This document shows positions 31,117 to 39,806 of a stretch of 39,808 nt of DNA, piece after piece. Below the pieces are notes generated by a model, which did not search any database, was not told where the DNA came from, and saw only the letters and a list, made by a program, of their open reading frames with translations. The DNA comes from a virus. Numbering within the stretch: the stretch's first letter is position 1; the number at the start of each line of letters is the position of its first letter. The stretch spans positions 1 through 39,808 of the IMG/VR virus record IMGVR_UViG_3300025151_000105; one strand, given 5' to 3'. Made by a program: the position numbers and the translations under genes.

Positions 31117-32244
31117 TTATTCGCTGTCAACATTGATGTCACTTCCATCTGTATCATATTTTTCTATAATTTCTTTGTCCATGATATCATATACTGTATT
31201 GCGAAACTCTTCATCTTTCAGTTGCTGAGTCCATTTAGATCCTTGAAACTTAAATTCTTTACCGCTATCACTAATGATAGTGTACCAAGCACCTGCTCTC
31301 TTGAGACGGTCGGTTCCTGATAGCTTTATTGCTTCCAACCAAGATTCCTCATCTTGGATTCCTACGTCATCACCCCATAGGATCTTAAAAGCACAAGTTC
31401 TACCATATGAACCAAAGCGAGACTTTTCAATCTTCACTTTTGTCTCAGAACCAACACGAACTCCTTTTTCATTCTCGACAAATGATGCACGAGCCTTACG
31501 GCGAGTGAGCCAGATGCGGAGAGAACAGAAGTATTCAATTGCTTTACCACCGGGTGCTATAAAAGGTGTAGTCATAGCCTCAGCAACATTCGAAGTAATA
31601 TTCGTTTTCAACTGGTTGATTAAAATCATTGCTGATTGAGAATTAGCAATTGGAATCGTGAGTTTTGGAAAAGCTTTGGCAAAGATACGAGGCTTAACAG
31701 CCATCGAAGACTGCGGATTAAAATCACCCTCAATGTCTTTCTCTGATGCAGTTGCTGCTATACTATCCCAAATAAATAAGAACTGTGTGTCCTCGTAATT
31801 TGAGAGCAGAGCTTCGATCTGTTCCAAGGTCTTCTCCACCGATACGGCTTGAACATACAAAAGTTTGCTCAAGTCAACACCGGCTCGCTCAAGAAATAGA
31901 GGATCGATTGAAGATTCCGCATCGAAATACACAACCGTAAATCCTTTCTTTTGAGCATTGGCGGCAATCTGGGTTGCCATGAAAGATTTACCAGATGCTG
32001 ATAGTCCAGCGATCTCGGTAACTTTCCCGACGGGAATACCCGCCATCTTACCTTTACATATTATAGAGTCAAGCCACCTTGACCCTGTTGGTATCCAATC
32101 TTTTACAGCCGTTGGATTGTCAGCTTTAAGATCATGAGCAACATTTAAACCTGTTGATTTGTTAATCATTGACCTCATGTCATCCAGCGATAGTTTTCCG
32201 GCTTTCTTTTTCATTTGTAATACTTTTCCCAATTGGGCCTCCAT
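31117..32244 (-). CDS. UvsX/RecA-type recombinase
   Basis: A 375-residue recombinase that forms filaments on single-stranded DNA for strand exchange and recombination-dependent replication. Walker A is GLSASGKS (80-87), Walker B-like FLFIWDSIAA, then ILINQLKTNI and an L2-like APGGKAIEYF. The C-terminus is acidic (DTDGSDINVDSE), as in RecA. The start is uncertain: no clear Shine-Dalgarno precedes the ATG at 32244; 32214 is an alternative. A hairpin (GGGCGGA/TCCGCCC) lies before the gene. Works with the SSB just upstream. Confidence 0.93.
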   Translation of the reverse strand: MEAQLGKVLQMKKKAGKLSLDDMRSMINKSTGLNVAHDLKADNPTAVKDWIPTGSRWLDSIICKGKMAGIPVGKVTEIAGLSASGKSFMATQIAANAQKKGFTVVYFDAESSIDPLFLERAGVDLSKLLYVQAVSVEKTLEQIEALLSNYEDTQFLFIWDSIAATASEKDIEGDFNPQSSMAVKPRIFAKAFPKLTIPIANSQSAMILINQLKTNITSNVAEAMTTPFIAPGGKAIEYFCSLRIWLTRRKARASFVENEKGVRVGSETKVKIEKSRFGSYGRTCAFKILWGDDVGIQDEESWLEAIKLSGTDRLKRAGAWYTIISDSGKEFKFQGSKWTQQLKDEEFRNTVYDIMDKEIIEKYDTDGSDINVDSE

Positions 32245-32253
32245 AAGTGTGGG

Positions 32254-32275
32254 GCGGATTTATCCCTCCGCCCAA
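32254..32275 (-). other. hairpin before uvsX
   Basis: GGGCGGA and TCCGCCC pair around an eight-base loop in the short gap before the recombinase gene. No T-run follows, so it may be a processing or translational control site rather than a terminator. Confidence 0.55.
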
Positions 32276-32288
32276 GGGAATCTAATTT

Positions 32289-32498
32289 TTAACTTCGTCT
32301 AGAGACACTAGGTGCTCGTTGAATATAATCTACTGCACTTTCAACGTCTGTGAACTTTGTATCCAACGTTACCTCTCCTAGGGTAATAAAAACATACTTG
32401 GATGTTTTACCCCCGATGATGTGAGGGCAAATTGAAGTAATCTTTTGAGGATTAATCGCCACATTGCCTTGTTTAGTCTCAATCATAATGAATCTCAT
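32289..32498 (-). CDS. FlbD-like small protein
   Basis: A 69-residue protein: FIMIETKQGNVAINPQKIT, KYVFITLGEVTLDTKFTDVESAVDYIQRA. It has the INPxxI strand and terminal helix of the FlbD-like group, related in pattern to 5044-5322. AAGGAGG plus four bases before the ATG. Lies between SSB and UvsX. Function unknown. Confidence 0.6.
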   Translation of the reverse strand: MRFIMIETKQGNVAINPQKITSICPHIIGGKTSKYVFITLGEVTLDTKFTDVESAVDYIQRAPSVSRRS

Positions 32499-32520
32499 GT
32501 TTCCTCCTTACGGTTATTGG

Positions 32521-32551
32521 AAATAAAAGGCACCTGATAACCCTGTGCCTT
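32521..32551 (-). terminator. Rho-independent terminator
   Basis: On the minus strand AAGGCAC and GTGCCTT pair around an 11-base loop, followed by TTATTT. It ends or attenuates the SSB transcript. Confidence 0.75.
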
Positions 32552-32582
32552 CCCGTGGGGAGAGTGATCTCTCTGGACTTGG

Positions 32583-33350
32583 TTATTTACCCTGAAGTCG
32601 TTGCATAGCTTCCAGAACGGCATCGCCGCCTGTATTATACTTTTCAACTCCAGCACTATCATCGGAGGCACTCGTATTGTTGCCAGAGAGATAGTCACTC
32701 AAAATTGCTTCCAATTCCTCAGTCGTCTTTTTATCAAAAAGAGCCTCAAAGTCTGGAACAGAATCAAGAAGTGTCGCACAATCAGCGATCGCATCATCAC
32801 ACAAAACTGATGGACGACGACGAGGCTTAAGAGTTGTCTTTGGATAAGATCCCGGTGTGCCGGGGACATCATAATTCAAAACAATATCTGTTCCTGTCTC
32901 AGGGTCTGTGATATCACCATAGTCTGGATCTAGAACATAACCAAGAAGAGTTTGATATGCTGTCTTTCCATAAGCCCATACCTTAACACCCTCTGATTCC
33001 ATTCCTCGAACAAGAACTGGTGAGTAATATCGATTCCGAGCAAATAATTGCTTCGCTTCTTTTTTCGCTACTTCATCATTGTTGTCAACGCCTTCCCGCC
33101 ACAACTTGGAAGCGAAGTCACAGATTGGACAATCACCGCCATGATTCTTTTTTGGGCACAGAAGGCCCGGATTTTTACCAACATTATAATGAAAGAAATA
33201 TTCTTTGAACGGATCTCCATCTTCGGTTGGCAAGATTCGTATTGTTTGGTCTCCTTGTTGTGGTCGCCATTTGGTGCTGTCGTTTTTCTTCTTTCCACCA
33301 TTCTTTGATAATTCGAGCTTCGCTCGCATTGCTTCTAAATTAATAGCCAT
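32583..33350 (-). CDS. gp32-like single-stranded DNA-binding protein
   Basis: A 255-residue SSB. After a basic N-terminus (KKKNDSTKWRPQQGDQTIRILP) comes the OB core with a gp32-type zinc site: His54, Cys65, Cys74, Cys77 (YFFHY ... CPKKNHGGDCPICDF), then FARNRYYSPVLV. An acidic Ser/Asp linker and a short C-terminal helix follow. AAGGAG precedes ATG. Expression is from a perfect consensus promoter with a leader hairpin (33427-33455). Confidence 0.9.
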   Translation of the reverse strand: MAINLEAMRAKLELSKNGGKKKNDSTKWRPQQGDQTIRILPTEDGDPFKEYFFHYNVGKNPGLLCPKKNHGGDCPICDFASKLWREGVDNNDEVAKKEAKQLFARNRYYSPVLVRGMESEGVKVWAYGKTAYQTLLGYVLDPDYGDITDPETGTDIVLNYDVPGTPGSYPKTTLKPRRRPSVLCDDAIADCATLLDSVPDFEALFDKKTTEELEAILSDYLSGNNTSASDDSAGVEKYNTGGDAVLEAMQRLQGK

Positions 33351-33392
33351 GATTTTCTCCTTTTTATATTAATCATTATGGGGATATACCCT

Positions 33393-33415
33393 AACGCAGG
33401 AAGCCAAATATTGCT
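33393..33415 (-). other. 5' leader hairpin of the SSB mRNA
   Basis: GGAAGC-AATATTTG-GCTTCC lies close to the expected transcript start. Such a stem may protect the 5' end or control translation, as leader structure does for T4 gene 32. Confidence 0.55.
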
Positions 33416-33426
33416 TCCCACTCTCT

Positions 33427-33455
33427 ATATTATAGCACATTCTGGTGCTTTTGTC
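33427..33455 (-). promoter_or_regulatory. perfect consensus sigma70 promoter
   Basis: TTGACA (33450-33455), 17 bases, TATAAT (33427-33432). The spacer has AGCAC and GTGCT as an inverted repeat. Drives the SSB gene. Confidence 0.92.
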
Positions 33456-33472
33456 AAGTATTTTTTTATTTT

Positions 33473-34504
33473 TTAATAACAAAATACTGGGTTAAATTGC
33501 TGATTGCACCTTACGAAAGTGGTACATTTGCTAAGCTGCTTTAGTGTTTGTGCTCCAACATATGTGCAAGTTGATCTTACACCACCAAGAATATCTTTTA
33601 CAGTGTCCTCAACTCTTCCTTTGTGTAAAATCTCAACTGTTCTGCCTTCAGAGGAACGATAGTCCGCCACACCGCCGCTGTGTTTATTCATAGCAGTATC
33701 TGAAGACATGCCATAGAACTGAACATATTTATTTGGTCCTCGACTTATTATGTTGCCGCCGCCTTCATCGTGACCAGCAAGCATACCGCCAAGCATTACA
33801 AAATCAGCCCCAGCAGCAAATGCTTTTGCAACATCACCGGCACAAACACAACCACCGTCTGCTATAACATGTCCGCCTAATCCATGGGCCGCATCTGCAC
33901 ATTCAATCACCGCACTCAACTGAGGATAACCAACACCAGTTTGGATACGAGTTGTGCAAACAGAGCCCGGACCTATGCCGACTTTAACAACATCTGCACC
34001 GGCAAGAATTAACTCTTGTGTCATGTCTGCTGTTACAACATTTCCGGCTATGATATTAATATTTGGATAATCTTTTCTAACAGTTCTCACAAAGTCAACA
34101 AAGTGCTCTGAATATCCATTAGCAACATCAATACACACCCATTTTAAATTATTAGCTTGAATAATTTCTTTTGCTTTGTCATATTCCTTGAGGCTTGTAC
34201 CTATACTTATTGATGTGTAATTTGTGTTTAGGTATATTTTATTATGATTCTCCCAATCTTTTAGGTTATTATGCTTGGTTATACAAGTAAAAAGACCTAA
34301 ACTTGAAAGTGCCTCGGCCATTTGAAAAGTTCCAACACCATCCATATTTGCTGCCATGATAGGAATGCCAGACCAAACATTTCCGCTATTTATAAAAGTA
34401 TAATCTCTACGAAGTGAAACTTGTGATCTACTTTTTAGTGTGCTTCTTTTGGGCTGAATCAATACATCTTTGTAATCCAGCTTGATTTCATTTATTATTC
34501 TCAT
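33473..34504 (-). CDS. guaC: GMP reductase
   Basis: A 343-residue TIM-barrel enzyme very like E. coli Gua[52 protein letters not shown], and [11 protein letters not shown] with catalytic Cys183, then [10 protein letters not shown]. It converts GMP to IMP with NADPH, shifting the purine pool from G to A, which suits an AT-rich genome (inference). The same fold includes IMP dehydrogenase, but length and motifs fit GuaC. GAGG plus four bases before ATG. Confidence 0.95.
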   Translation of the reverse strand: MRIINEIKLDYKDVLIQPKRSTLKSRSQVSLRRDYTFINSGNVWSGIPIMAANMDGVGTFQMAEALSSLGLFTCITKHNNLKDWENHNKIYLNTNYTSISIGTSLKEYDKAKEIIQANNLKWVCIDVANGYSEHFVDFVRTVRKDYPNINIIAGNVVTADMTQELILAGADVVKVGIGPGSVCTTRIQTGVGYPQLSAVIECADAAHGLGGHVIADGGCVCAGDVAKAFAAGADFVMLGGMLAGHDEGGGNIISRGPNKYVQFYGMSSDTAMNKHSGGVADYRSSEGRTVEILHKGRVEDTVKDILGGVRSTCTYVGAQTLKQLSKCTTFVRCNQQFNPVFCY

Positions 34505-34521
34505 TGTGCCTCAATGTTTTG

Positions 34522-34550
34522 TAAAAAAAGGGGTTTTTTACGAGACCCCA
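34522..34550 (-). terminator. Rho-independent terminator
   Basis: On the minus strand GGGGTCT pairs with AAACCCC and is followed by TTTTTTT. A second hairpin (CTCCC-TTGGA-GGGAG, 34560-34574) lies just before it. It ends the run from 36817 before guaC. Confidence 0.8.
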
Positions 34551-34590
34551 TTAAACTCGCTCCCTCCAAGGGAGTCATCCTTGTCAGGTT

Positions 34591-34836
34591 TTAAAAGTCA
34601 AAACTGGTTTCTTGTGAAGTAACTTCACCAATCGTGCTATTCCAGTTAAAAGCACGGAATCCTCGTCGTTCAATATCATAAACAACTTCATAGCCTTCAC
34701 GAAGATTACGGCTCATGGTTGAGGCTGGATTTTTAAATTGTGATTGTGGAACATCCCGTGAGCGAATAAATCGCATGGTGCGGGTTGTACCGTCTTGCTT
34801 TGTGAAAGTTCCAGTGTAAACTACGTATGTACTCAT
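34591..34836 (-). CDS. conserved phage hypothetical protein
   Basis: An 81-residue protein: YVVYTGTFTKQDGTTRTMRFIR, then LREGYEVVYDIERRGFRAFNWN. This strand-rich pattern is a conserved uncharacterised gene of T4-like marine phages. GGAGG plus four bases; TAATG overlap with the FtsZ-like gene. Lies downstream of the internal promoter at 35001-35029. Confidence 0.65.
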   Translation of the reverse strand: MSTYVVYTGTFTKQDGTTRTMRFIRSRDVPQSQFKNPASTMSRNLREGYEVVYDIERRGFRAFNWNSTIGEVTSQETSFDF

Positions 34837-35633
34837 TATACCTCCTGAGTGAAATGTGTGTAGTAAATCGCATAAGCATATGAAAACTGATGCGATGTGG
34901 GATAAATGGAGAAAGAAGATATGATGTCTTTATCCATAGATTCTTTGATCTCTGAGATTAGATTTGAATTCATTTCTAATTCCGTCTCATTTATGCTATA
35001 AATATAACATGTCTCAGTGATGTTGTCAAGGGGAAAAAATAACTTTTTTTGTTCTTTTTCTATCTCTCGAAATGCAAAGGTTCTAATTCTTGAAATATCT
35101 TTTGGTTCATGAGTGCCGCCAAAGATTGGCTCTGTGTCACCGAACACATTGATTGAGTGAACACAATTAAAAACAAGTTCGTTCATTTTATCATAATATG
35201 ATGTCAGGGGTGATTCTCCAACGATATTAATCATTGAATCATTGGAGACAAAGTAAACTGCATTTAACAAACCAGATCTTGCATATTCTTGCAAGACACC
35301 ACTCGTTACCCGATGTCTCTTTTTTGCCACATCAGGCAAGATAGATAGATCTGGTACAATATAAACAATATTTATTTTGTTGTCTTTGACTTGTTCAAGT
35401 AATCGTAAAGTCGCCCCAGCAATCTTTCCTGCACCGCAAACAAAAAACCATACAGTTTTGTTTTTAATTCTTGAGAGCTCTCGTTTTTTTGTAAACTTTT
35501 TTTCGTATTGTTCCGCTGAAACACATACAGGTACATTATCGCCTCCGTCATAGGTGAAAACTTTGTAATTCTTATCAACTTTAAATAGATTGGCTATGTT
35601 GCAACCTGCTTTACCTAATCCTACAATTACCAT
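34836..35633 (-). CDS. FtsZ/tubulin-like protein
   Basis: A 265-residue protein. IVGLGKAGCNIANLF (3-17) matches the first glycine loop of FtsZ (GxGGxGxNAxxxM), and WFFVCGAGKIAGATLRLLEQV (62-82) sits where FtsZ has GGGTGTG, followed by VYIVPDLSILP and LLNAVYFVSND, as FtsZ IPND. The signature loop is degenerate, so GTP binding is uncertain. FtsZ-like proteins position DNA in some large phages (PhuZ). GGAGG precedes ATG; seven-base overlap with the polymerase gene. A promoter lies inside the gene. Confidence 0.6.
   Translation of the reverse strand: MVIVGLGKAGCNIANLFKVDKNYKVFTYDGGDNVPVCVSAEQYEKKFTKKRELSRIKNKTVWFFVCGAGKIAGATLRLLEQVKDNKINIVYIVPDLSILPDVAKKRHRVTSGVLQEYARSGLLNAVYFVSNDSMINIVGESPLTSYYDKMNELVFNCVHSINVFGDTEPIFGGTHEPKDISRIRTFAFREIEKEQKKLFFPLDNITETCYIYSINETELEMNSNLISEIKESMDKDIISSFSIYPTSHQFSYAYAIYYTHFTQEV
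35001..35029 (-). promoter_or_regulatory. sigma70-type promoter inside a coding sequence
   Basis: TTGACA (35024-35029), 17 bases, TATATT (35001-35006), TGT before the -10, inside the FtsZ-like gene. It would transcribe the 34591 gene; guaC lies beyond the terminator at 34522-34550. Confidence 0.75.
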
Positions 35634-36817
35634 GAAAAATCCTCCAAGGATCCATAAGTTTTACCCGCTTTTGTATTGATTTTGAACTTACCTAGGCGAG
35701 TGTCACCAAAGATCTCTTTGATTCTAGGTAAGAGGTGTGCATCTTGCTCTGAGAAGTCAAGAACCACGCAATCGTGAAGCATGAAAGCAACATTAGATTT
35801 TCTCCCTGATAAAGTCTTTCGTATTTTATTTATTCGGTCCATACAATTATCCGATGATGTGCTTTGGAGCAGATAGTTGAGAGCATGAAAGTTATCGCAT
35901 TCAATCTTTCTTCCAAATGGTGTATTAATGTAACCTTCTTTATAATACTTGTCAAGTATTTTTGTTCGATTATAAAAATTTTCAAGTTCTTCGTCATTTG
36001 ACTGGGGGTTATATAGCCAAGCGAAAAATCTTCTTTTTGCATTCTCCCGATTTAGGTGGGTTGAGAACACATTTTCTATGTTAAACTGGTGTATATCGGT
36101 AGTTGGTTGTTCCATATTTGCTAGCGAAAATAGGGTTCTGATCTCTGCTGCATTAAAATCAAGCTCTACAAACAGGTCATTCTTGGGTAAAATGATCTTT
36201 CGATGCTCAGTTTTTAGGTTCATAATCGGGAAAGAGTTTGGAAAAGTAGATAGTCTTCCCGTAACAGTGCCAAAAATATTGTAATTAATGAAACTTTTTG
36301 ACTTTGAATGCCTTTTGTACAGTGCTTTCGCTTTAGGATCTTGTATGAACAAAAGATTGTGATTATCCCAATCTATTTGTAGTTCTTGTTGCGATATTTG
36401 GTTAACAGTGTCAAATAGTTCAACGAGAAACGAATAATTCTTAGGTTTTGGGTGATTTTCGACAATCCAGTCGGTAATTTCGTTCTTTACTTGATAAAAG
36501 TGCCGCAATACATGCCGAGGCACAAGGTCATAAATACAATTATCATCCAAGTTGATCTTCGAGCTAACAATCGCTTTAACATGTGCTTGAAGGCGTTGCT
36601 GCCTAAGAAGATAACGGTCAAGGAGATGATCAGGACAAACATCTCCAATATTTTTAGAGCCCACCCAGATTTCAGCAAACTCGACATCATAGTCAACCAA
36701 GTGAGGCGACCAAGACCAAGTGCGATCAAGGTTGCGAGGAAGCTTATCGAAATAAAAGTCACCATTGTAAAATACTCCTTTGCAATCTCGTTTGTCGTCT
36801 AATGTTTGAAATGTCAC
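35627..36817 (-). CDS. minimal family A DNA polymerase
   Basis: A 396-residue protein with no 3'-5' exonuclease domain. INYNIFGTVTGRLSTFPNSF is followed by motif A (LDFNAAEIRTL, Asp220 and Glu225), motif B R257-x3-K261-x3-F265-x3-Y269, then PFGRKIE and motif C LHDCVV (His348, Asp349). The Gly after Tyr269 is Asn, and the Glu of HDE is Cys. It starts with GTG (TAGTG overlap). It may serve repair or gap filling beside DnaE; a promoter in the gene upstream (36943-36971) feeds it. Confidence 0.85.
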   Translation of the reverse strand: MTFQTLDDKRDCKGVFYNGDFYFDKLPRNLDRTWSWSPHLVDYDVEFAEIWVGSKNIGDVCPDHLLDRYLLRQQRLQAHVKAIVSSKINLDDNCIYDLVPRHVLRHFYQVKNEITDWIVENHPKPKNYSFLVELFDTVNQISQQELQIDWDNHNLLFIQDPKAKALYKRHSKSKSFINYNIFGTVTGRLSTFPNSFPIMNLKTEHRKIILPKNDLFVELDFNAAEIRTLFSLANMEQPTTDIHQFNIENVFSTHLNRENAKRRFFAWLYNPQSNDEELENFYNRTKILDKYYKEGYINTPFGRKIECDNFHALNYLLQSTSSDNCMDRINKIRKTLSGRKSNVAFMLHDCVVLDFSEQDAHLLPRIKEIFGDTRLGKFKINTKAGKTYGSLEDFSW

Positions 36818-38058
36818 TAATACCCTCCAGATGATCTACTTCGTTTTGTCTGTAGTTTTTGTGCTTCCGTTTTTGAAAGCTTGTCCAGTGTATCATCATA
36901 ACCATATGGCTTTGACCAAGTTTGGACAACAAATCTACTAGCAATATAACTTAAAGCAGACGATCTGTCAAGTGTTTTGTAATAATTTTTTGCTATTTTT
37001 TTAATTGATCTCAAAGATTGCTGTTGGAATGGGACTCCTTCCTCTGCATTACGGAGATCAATGTAGTGTTCGAGAAACCATTCTTCTGGATATTGTTCAT
37101 CAAGTGTTTCAATGGTTAGTGGTTCTCTTATTAGATATTCAGTGAATGATTTTTTACATCTAGTTTTATTTGTTCTGGTAACTCTATATTGTACAACAAA
37201 ATTATTATAATATTTATAAAATATATTTCTTAATATAATAATATCATTTAATTCAGTTCTATCATAAAAGGCTGAAAAAATAGAATCTAAACCGCTTACA
37301 CCATATGGGCTTAAAAATGGAGCGGCAGCTGGTGATGCTAAATCAAATATTAAAACCCACGGTGTATCCTTCGATACAGAAAAACCAGAGTTGAGTGCAA
37401 GTTTGATATAGTAGTCAAAATCAGGGTGGTCAATGAATTCGTCTATCTTTGCTTGGTCTTCACCTTTATCCAAATCAGCAATTGAGATAGCCAACCCAGA
37501 ATTGAAAACAGAACTGGCTGGTGAGCGACACCATTTAGATTGTGTATAAAATCCATCTTTAATCTCATTAGAAATTATTTTAATAAAATGTTTGACATAA
37601 TCATCAAAAGAGGTTATCATGTTTAGGCCGATTCTATTCGGTATCTCTATCGTATTGTAACTTGCAAGTGCATTTTCCAATATAGTTCTATAATCATCGT
37701 TAGGAGGTCTATATGCTTGAGCCGGATTAAATTGAACAAAATATGGATTTGTTCTAGAAATCTTATTGTACTCAACAGCGACTGTCATTCTTTGTTTCAT
37801 TACTTGAAAAGCATCGTTTACAAAATTAAGAATCCTTTTTCCACCAACAGTTGCAACGATGTTTTCTTCTTTTGGTATAATTGGATAATCTCGATTGTCA
37901 ATTGTTCCATAATAAAGTCTTTCAAAGTATGTTATATCTTTTATTTGATTATCACCAGCATTAGGTTGAACATATGCATCAACATCAAACTTAGCACGAT
38001 AGTACCATGTTCTTTTTGATGATGCATCTGTATTACTTCCTCCAAATTTGCGTGACAT
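36817..38058 (-). CDS. putative virion structural protein
   Basis: A 413-residue protein with no recognised family. It is rich in aromatic residues and Asn, with a hydrophobic middle segment (LIFDLASPAAAPFLSPYG) and a basic tail (KTEAQKLQTKRSRSSGG). TAATG overlap and GGAGG link it to the next upstream structural-like gene. Its 3' end carries a promoter (36943-36971). Confidence 0.6.
   Translation of the reverse strand: MSRKFGGSNTDASSKRTWYYRAKFDVDAYVQPNAGDNQIKDITYFERLYYGTIDNRDYPIIPKEENIVATVGGKRILNFVNDAFQVMKQRMTVAVEYNKISRTNPYFVQFNPAQAYRPPNDDYRTILENALASYNTIEIPNRIGLNMITSFDDYVKHFIKIISNEIKDGFYTQSKWCRSPASSVFNSGLAISIADLDKGEDQAKIDEFIDHPDFDYYIKLALNSGFSVSKDTPWVLIFDLASPAAAPFLSPYGVSGLDSIFSAFYDRTELNDIIILRNIFYKYYNNFVVQYRVTRTNKTRCKKSFTEYLIREPLTIETLDEQYPEEWFLEHYIDLRNAEEGVPFQQQSLRSIKKIAKNYYKTLDRSSALSYIASRFVVQTWSKPYGYDDTLDKLSKTEAQKLQTKRSRSSGGY
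36943..36971 (-). promoter_or_regulatory. sigma70-type promoter inside a coding sequence
   Basis: TTGACA (36966-36971), 17 bases, TATATT (36943-36948), within the last part of the 36817-38058 gene. It separates expression of the polymerase and FtsZ-like genes from the virion genes. Confidence 0.75.
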
Positions 38059-39806
38059 TAGTTTTGTCCTCCAAAGTAACTAGGATTTTCTGAAAATACC
38101 AAGTTACCGTTTTTATCTCTTTGGAACACACCGATTATGTTTCCATTAGATTGATCGACAGCAGAAATATTGCCTTCAGTATCAGTAGAGACAAGGTAAT
38201 TAACTGTGCCTTCTGTCGATGAAAGCTGACCAGACCCTTGTCCCTGTTTTGCTGCATCCAATAAAGCAGCCCTTTCTGTTTGGTTTCCGTAGCCAGCAAC
38301 AGCAACAGGCCCTAACAATTCAAGTTCAGCAGCAACTCTTTGAGAAATATCCAATGCAGCATCAATGACAGCACCAATTTGCACTTGGCTATCAGTATTA
38401 GTAAGTGCTCTTGCGGATATCTCTTCGGCACTTGAAACTAGCCTGTTACATGTGTCTTGGCTTGTTAGTTCTGTTGGGTCAGTTATGATTCTATCCTCTG
38501 TTGGGTTAGATACCCTTAGATTGTGATAAGGATTCTCAGATGAAACCCACAGTCCGTCAATTGTTGTTGTAGCCTCCAAGTTGTTCATGGCACCTTGTAA
38601 ACTAAATGTTGTTTTTGTAATAACATAATAGCCATCAATGCCAAGCTCTTCGAATACAAAGAAAGATGGGCTATTTGCCGATGGCCTAATATTTGGCCTT
38701 GAGCCACCTACTCCTTCCATGGTAATTTTATAGAAATTACCCGGGTAAAAGAAACATATTGGAACCATTAGGTTTAGACTAGTATTATACACCGATGATA
38801 ACATTGTGATTCCACTACTAGAGTTTCGAAAATATCGAGCCTCTCTGAGTCCGGTCTGATCTGTTTTAGAAAAATTAAATTCTCTCTCACCAAGAAGTTG
38901 CCCGTTGTTTATATGAAATTCTGGTACAAAACTTTGATCCGCTGATTCGCCAATTTGAATTGGTCCTTGAACATATATAACACAATAATTGCTGTAGTCA
39001 TTGATTGTGCTGTCAAAATCATTTCTAATTAATGGAAAGAACTGCTTATCTATTGTTGACATGGTAGCCACTGTTGAGTTGTTACCCTCAAATGTAATAT
39101 CCTCATATATTTTACTATAATAGAAATCATAAACTGAGTCGTCAACAAATTGAAATCTTTGATCTGCAAGTTTAGCCCCTGCGAAAAAGGATGTTCTAAC
39201 AAGGAATCTTTGATCCTCTGTCGTCTTGAAGCACACTTCACTCAGAAGATTAGTCAGAACTCTTTCAAACAAATCTCTTATGAAAGATAGACAAGGATAT
39301 ATGAACAGGTTTTTATCAACAATTGTTTCTTGATACCACTCCTTAAAAAAGTCTACCGATATTGGCACATGACCTAAATTTATGTTATATGTATTTGCAT
39401 TAGCATCTGTGTAGAGAAAAGAACCTAATATAAATTTAAGCTCTTGCCTTATTGAATACTTTGATGTAGATACACCACCAGTTGTGAATAAATCAGAGTG
39501 CTCCAAAATGACATCAAGTAAATCTGTTATGTAAAAAAAATAAATATTATCTGTAGACTCAAGTACAGAATCAAAATCTCCTGCTACATTTGGCACGGAA
39601 GATGCCAAACTACTAGTTGATGAACTAGTGTTGGGTGTGTTTGAGACTCTGTTGTTTGACACAATATATTTTTTTAATGTATCTAGCCTTATTTGGCTTC
39701 CATCAATCAAGTCATCCCGAATGCTGTCGTTGTTTAAACAAAAGATACCACGACCTGTTAGTGATGAACTTCTTGCAAATAAATCTTTTAAGATGCCAGA
39801 TGACAC
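38058..39806 (-). CDS. putative virion (baseplate or tail) protein, possibly 5'-truncated
   Basis: A 582-residue protein. The frame opens with GTG two bases from the window edge, so the real start may lie outside. The Ser/Thr-rich linker (about 54-70), beta-rich body (VPICFFYPGNFYKITMEGVGGS, DGYYVITKTTFSLQGAMNN) and Gly/Gln-rich C-terminus fit a large virion component; tail or baseplate is a guess. It precedes another structural-like gene in the same run. Confidence 0.6.
   Translation of the reverse strand: MSSGILKDLFARSSSLTGRGIFCLNNDSIRDDLIDGSQIRLDTLKKYIVSNNRVSNTPNTSSSTSSLASSVPNVAGDFDSVLESTDNIYFFYITDLLDVILEHSDLFTTGGVSTSKYSIRQELKFILGSFLYTDANANTYNINLGHVPISVDFFKEWYQETIVDKNLFIYPCLSFIRDLFERVLTNLLSEVCFKTTEDQRFLVRTSFFAGAKLADQRFQFVDDSVYDFYYSKIYEDITFEGNNSTVATMSTIDKQFFPLIRNDFDSTINDYSNYCVIYVQGPIQIGESADQSFVPEFHINNGQLLGEREFNFSKTDQTGLREARYFRNSSSGITMLSSVYNTSLNLMVPICFFYPGNFYKITMEGVGGSRPNIRPSANSPSFFVFEELGIDGYYVITKTTFSLQGAMNNLEATTTIDGLWVSSENPYHNLRVSNPTEDRIITDPTELTSQDTCNRLVSSAEEISARALTNTDSQVQIGAVIDAALDISQRVAAELELLGPVAVAGYGNQTERAALLDAAKQGQGSGQLSSTEGTVNYLVSTDTEGNISAVDQSNGNIIGVFQRDKNGNLVFSENPSYFGGQN

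Noticed and set aside
31100-31131. TTGACA near the 3' end of uvsX as a promoter
   Set aside because: At 17 bases the hexamer is TGTTTA and the better TATAGT is 21 bases away, so it does not fit the family.
33473-34504. IMP dehydrogenase as the call
   Set aside because: The length (343) lacks the CBS domains of IMPDH and the motifs align with E. coli GuaC along the whole protein.
1033-38019. Plus-strand open frames
   Set aside because: All lie opposite recognisable or well-started minus-strand genes, lack family motifs and consistent ribosome sites, and no plus-strand promoter of the family was seen.
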